A DNA stretch of 6,184 nt, taken from positions 1 to 6,184 of the forward strand of contig SBFT01000272.1 in NCBI GenBank assembly GCA_006227805.1. The letters are read 5' to 3'. Below the pieces are notes generated by a model, which worked only from the letters and a program-made list of their open reading frames with translations, had not been told where the DNA came from and ran no database searches. Each line of letters opens with the position of its first letter. Positions within the stretch are counted from its first letter, which is position 1. Below are positions 5,150 to 6,184 of this stretch, piece after piece. The position numbers and the translations under genes are program-made. The stretch is from Paracoccaceae bacterium. GTDB lineage: Bacteria > Pseudomonadota > Alphaproteobacteria > Rhodobacterales > Rhodobacteraceae.

Positions 5150-6166
5150 ATGCATCTTGCCCGCTATCCCCGCCGTTTCCTCGCCCACCTGCCGACGCCG
5201 CTCGAAAGGCTGGACCGGCTGTCTGCCGAACTGGGCGGGCCCGAGCTCTGGATCAAGCGCGATGATTGCACGGGCCTGTCCACCGGCGGCAACAAGACGC
5301 GCAAGCTGGAATTCCTGATGGCCGAGGCCGAGATGCAGGGCGCCGACATGGTGATGACGCAAGGGGCCACGCAATCGAACCATGCCCGCCAGACTGCCGC
5401 CTTCGCCGCCAAGATGGGCATGGCCTGCCACATCCTGCTGGAAGACCGCACGGGATCGAACAACGCCAACTACAACAACAACGGCAACGTCCTTCTGGAC
5501 CACCTGCACGGCGCCACGACCGAGAAGCGCCCGGGCGGGCTGGACATGAATGCCGAGATGGAAAAGGTCGCCGACCGCTTCCGCGCCGAGGGCCGCAAGG
5601 TCTACACGATCCCCGGCGGCGGGTCGAACCCGACGGGGGCGCTGGGCTATGTCAACTGCGCCTTCGAGATGCTGGGCCAGTTCAACGACCGCGGCCTGCG
5701 CGTCGATCACATCGTCCATGCAACGGGCAGCGCCGGCACCCAGGCGGGCCTGATCGCCGGGCTGAAGGCCATGAACGCAGGGATCCCGCTGCTGGGGATC
5801 GGCGTGCGCGCGCCGAAGGCCAAGCAGGAGGAGAACGTCTACACCCTGGCCTGCGCCACGGCGGAGAAACTGGGCTGTCCCGGCGTGGTCGCGCGCGGGG
5901 ACGTGGTGGCCAATACCGATTACGTGGGCGAGGGATACGGCATCCCGACGGAAGGCGGGCTGGAAGCCATCGCGATGTTCGCAGAACTCGAGGGGATCCT
6001 CCTCGACCCGGTCTATTCCGCCAAGGGCGCGGCAGGACTGATCGACCTGATCCGCAAGGGCCATTTCGGGAAGGGCGAGCGGGTGGTCTTCCTGCATACC
6101 GGCGGGGCGGTCGCGCTCTTCGGGTATGACTCGGCCTTCGATCTCACCGCGCGCTGGATCGGCTGA
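5150..6166 (+). CDS. cuyA: L-cysteate sulfo-lyase (PLP-dependent, desulfonating)
   Basis: A 338-residue fold-type II PLP enzyme of the ACC deaminase/D-cysteine desulfhydrase family. CuyA converts L-cysteate to pyruvate, ammonium and sulfite in the cytoplasm, so cysteate can serve as carbon, nitrogen or energy source. The PLP lysine is Lys49 in TGLSTGGNKTRKLE (41-54). QGATQSNHAR (71-80) provides the residues that hold the substrate carboxylate, and ATGSAGT (191-197) is the phosphate-binding loop. DPVYSAKGAAGL (286-297) carries a tyrosine (Tyr289) near the active site, and FLHTGGAVALFGY (314-326) closes the domain. The whole chain, notably LEDRTGSNNANYNNNGNVLL (97-116) and GATTEKRPGGLDMNAEM (121-137), matches my memory of the R. 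pomeroyi enzyme almost residue for residue; no alignment was run. The start at 5150 has AGGA nine bases upstream. It is probably transcribed from its own promoter with a LysR box. D-cysteine desulfhydrase is the main alternative annotation; the near-identity to CuyA argues against it. Confidence 0.93.
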   Translation: MHLARYPRRFLAHLPTPLERLDRLSAELGGPELWIKRDDCTGLSTGGNKTRKLEFLMAEAEMQGADMVMTQGATQSNHARQTAAFAAKMGMACHILLEDRTGSNNANYNNNGNVLLDHLHGATTEKRPGGLDMNAEMEKVADRFRAEGRKVYTIPGGGSNPTGALGYVNCAFEMLGQFNDRGLRVDHIVHATGSAGTQAGLIAGLKAMNAGIPLLGIGVRAPKAKQEENVYTLACATAEKLGCPGVVARGDVVANTDYVGEGYGIPTEGGLEAIAMFAELEGILLDPVYSAKGAAGLIDLIRKGHFGKGERVVFLHTGGAVALFGYDSAFDLTARWIG

Positions 6167-6184
6167 GGGCAGCACGGCGCGCGC

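Noticed and set aside
5150..6166. Annotation as ACC deaminase or D-cysteine desulfhydrase
   Set aside because: These share the PLP fold and lysine motif, but the overall sequence matches remembered L-cysteate sulfo-lyase far better. Decisive check: alignment with the R. pomeroyi enzyme.
4280..6175. A very long open frame (631 codons) on the minus strand, antisense to the regulator and cuyA
   Set aside because: It is rich in Arg, Gly, Ala, His and Gln with no recognisable domain, spans two clearly real genes and their promoter region, and has the look of a high-GC codon shadow.

Overview
The window looks like chromosome or megaplasmid DNA from a high-GC alphaproteobacterium, most likely a marine or Roseobacter-type member of the Rhodobacterales. 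The grounds are strongly G/C-biased third codon positions, a TRAP transporter operon, and a PLP enzyme that closely resembles, from memory, the L-cysteate sulfo-lyase (CuyA) of Ruegeria (Silicibacter) pomeroyi. No alignment or database search was run. There are no RNA genes, insertion sequences, CRISPR arrays or prophage genes visible.

Layout, left to right. Bases 1-71 (minus) hold the first 23 codons of a gene leaving the left edge, probably phosphatidylserine decarboxylase (psd). Bases 72-303 are non-coding, with only weak G/C inverted repeats. Bases 304-3946 (minus) are one apparent operon, in transcription order: a periplasmic TRAP solute-binding protein (DctP type), the small membrane subunit (DctQ type), the large membrane subunit (DctM type) and an alpha/beta hydrolase. 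The last three genes are joined by 1-base TGATG stop/start overlaps. DctP is separated from DctQ by a short spacer holding a perfect 12-bp all-G/C hairpin. Bases 3947-4141 are a divergent promoter region. Bases 4142-5026 (plus) encode a LysR-type regulator, 5027-5149 are a second promoter region, and 5150-6166 (plus) encode CuyA. The last 18 bases hold nothing recognisable.

The genes read as an uptake-and-desulfonation module. The TRAP transporter would bring in a sulfonate (cysteate is the simplest candidate), and CuyA would convert L-cysteate to pyruvate, ammonium and sulfite. The LysR protein, called CuyR here by position, would switch both on. The most informative signal is a pair of near-identical LysR boxes, ATGC-N7-GCAT inside a shared TCATGCAGG-N4-GCATG sequence. 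One lies between the transporter operon and the regulator (4081-4099); the other lies between the regulator and cuyA (5055-5072). This links the two outward-facing transcription units to one regulator. The alpha/beta hydrolase at the end of the transporter operon has no place in known cysteate breakdown, so it is the main loose end. No sulfite exporter or sulfite-oxidising enzyme is in view.
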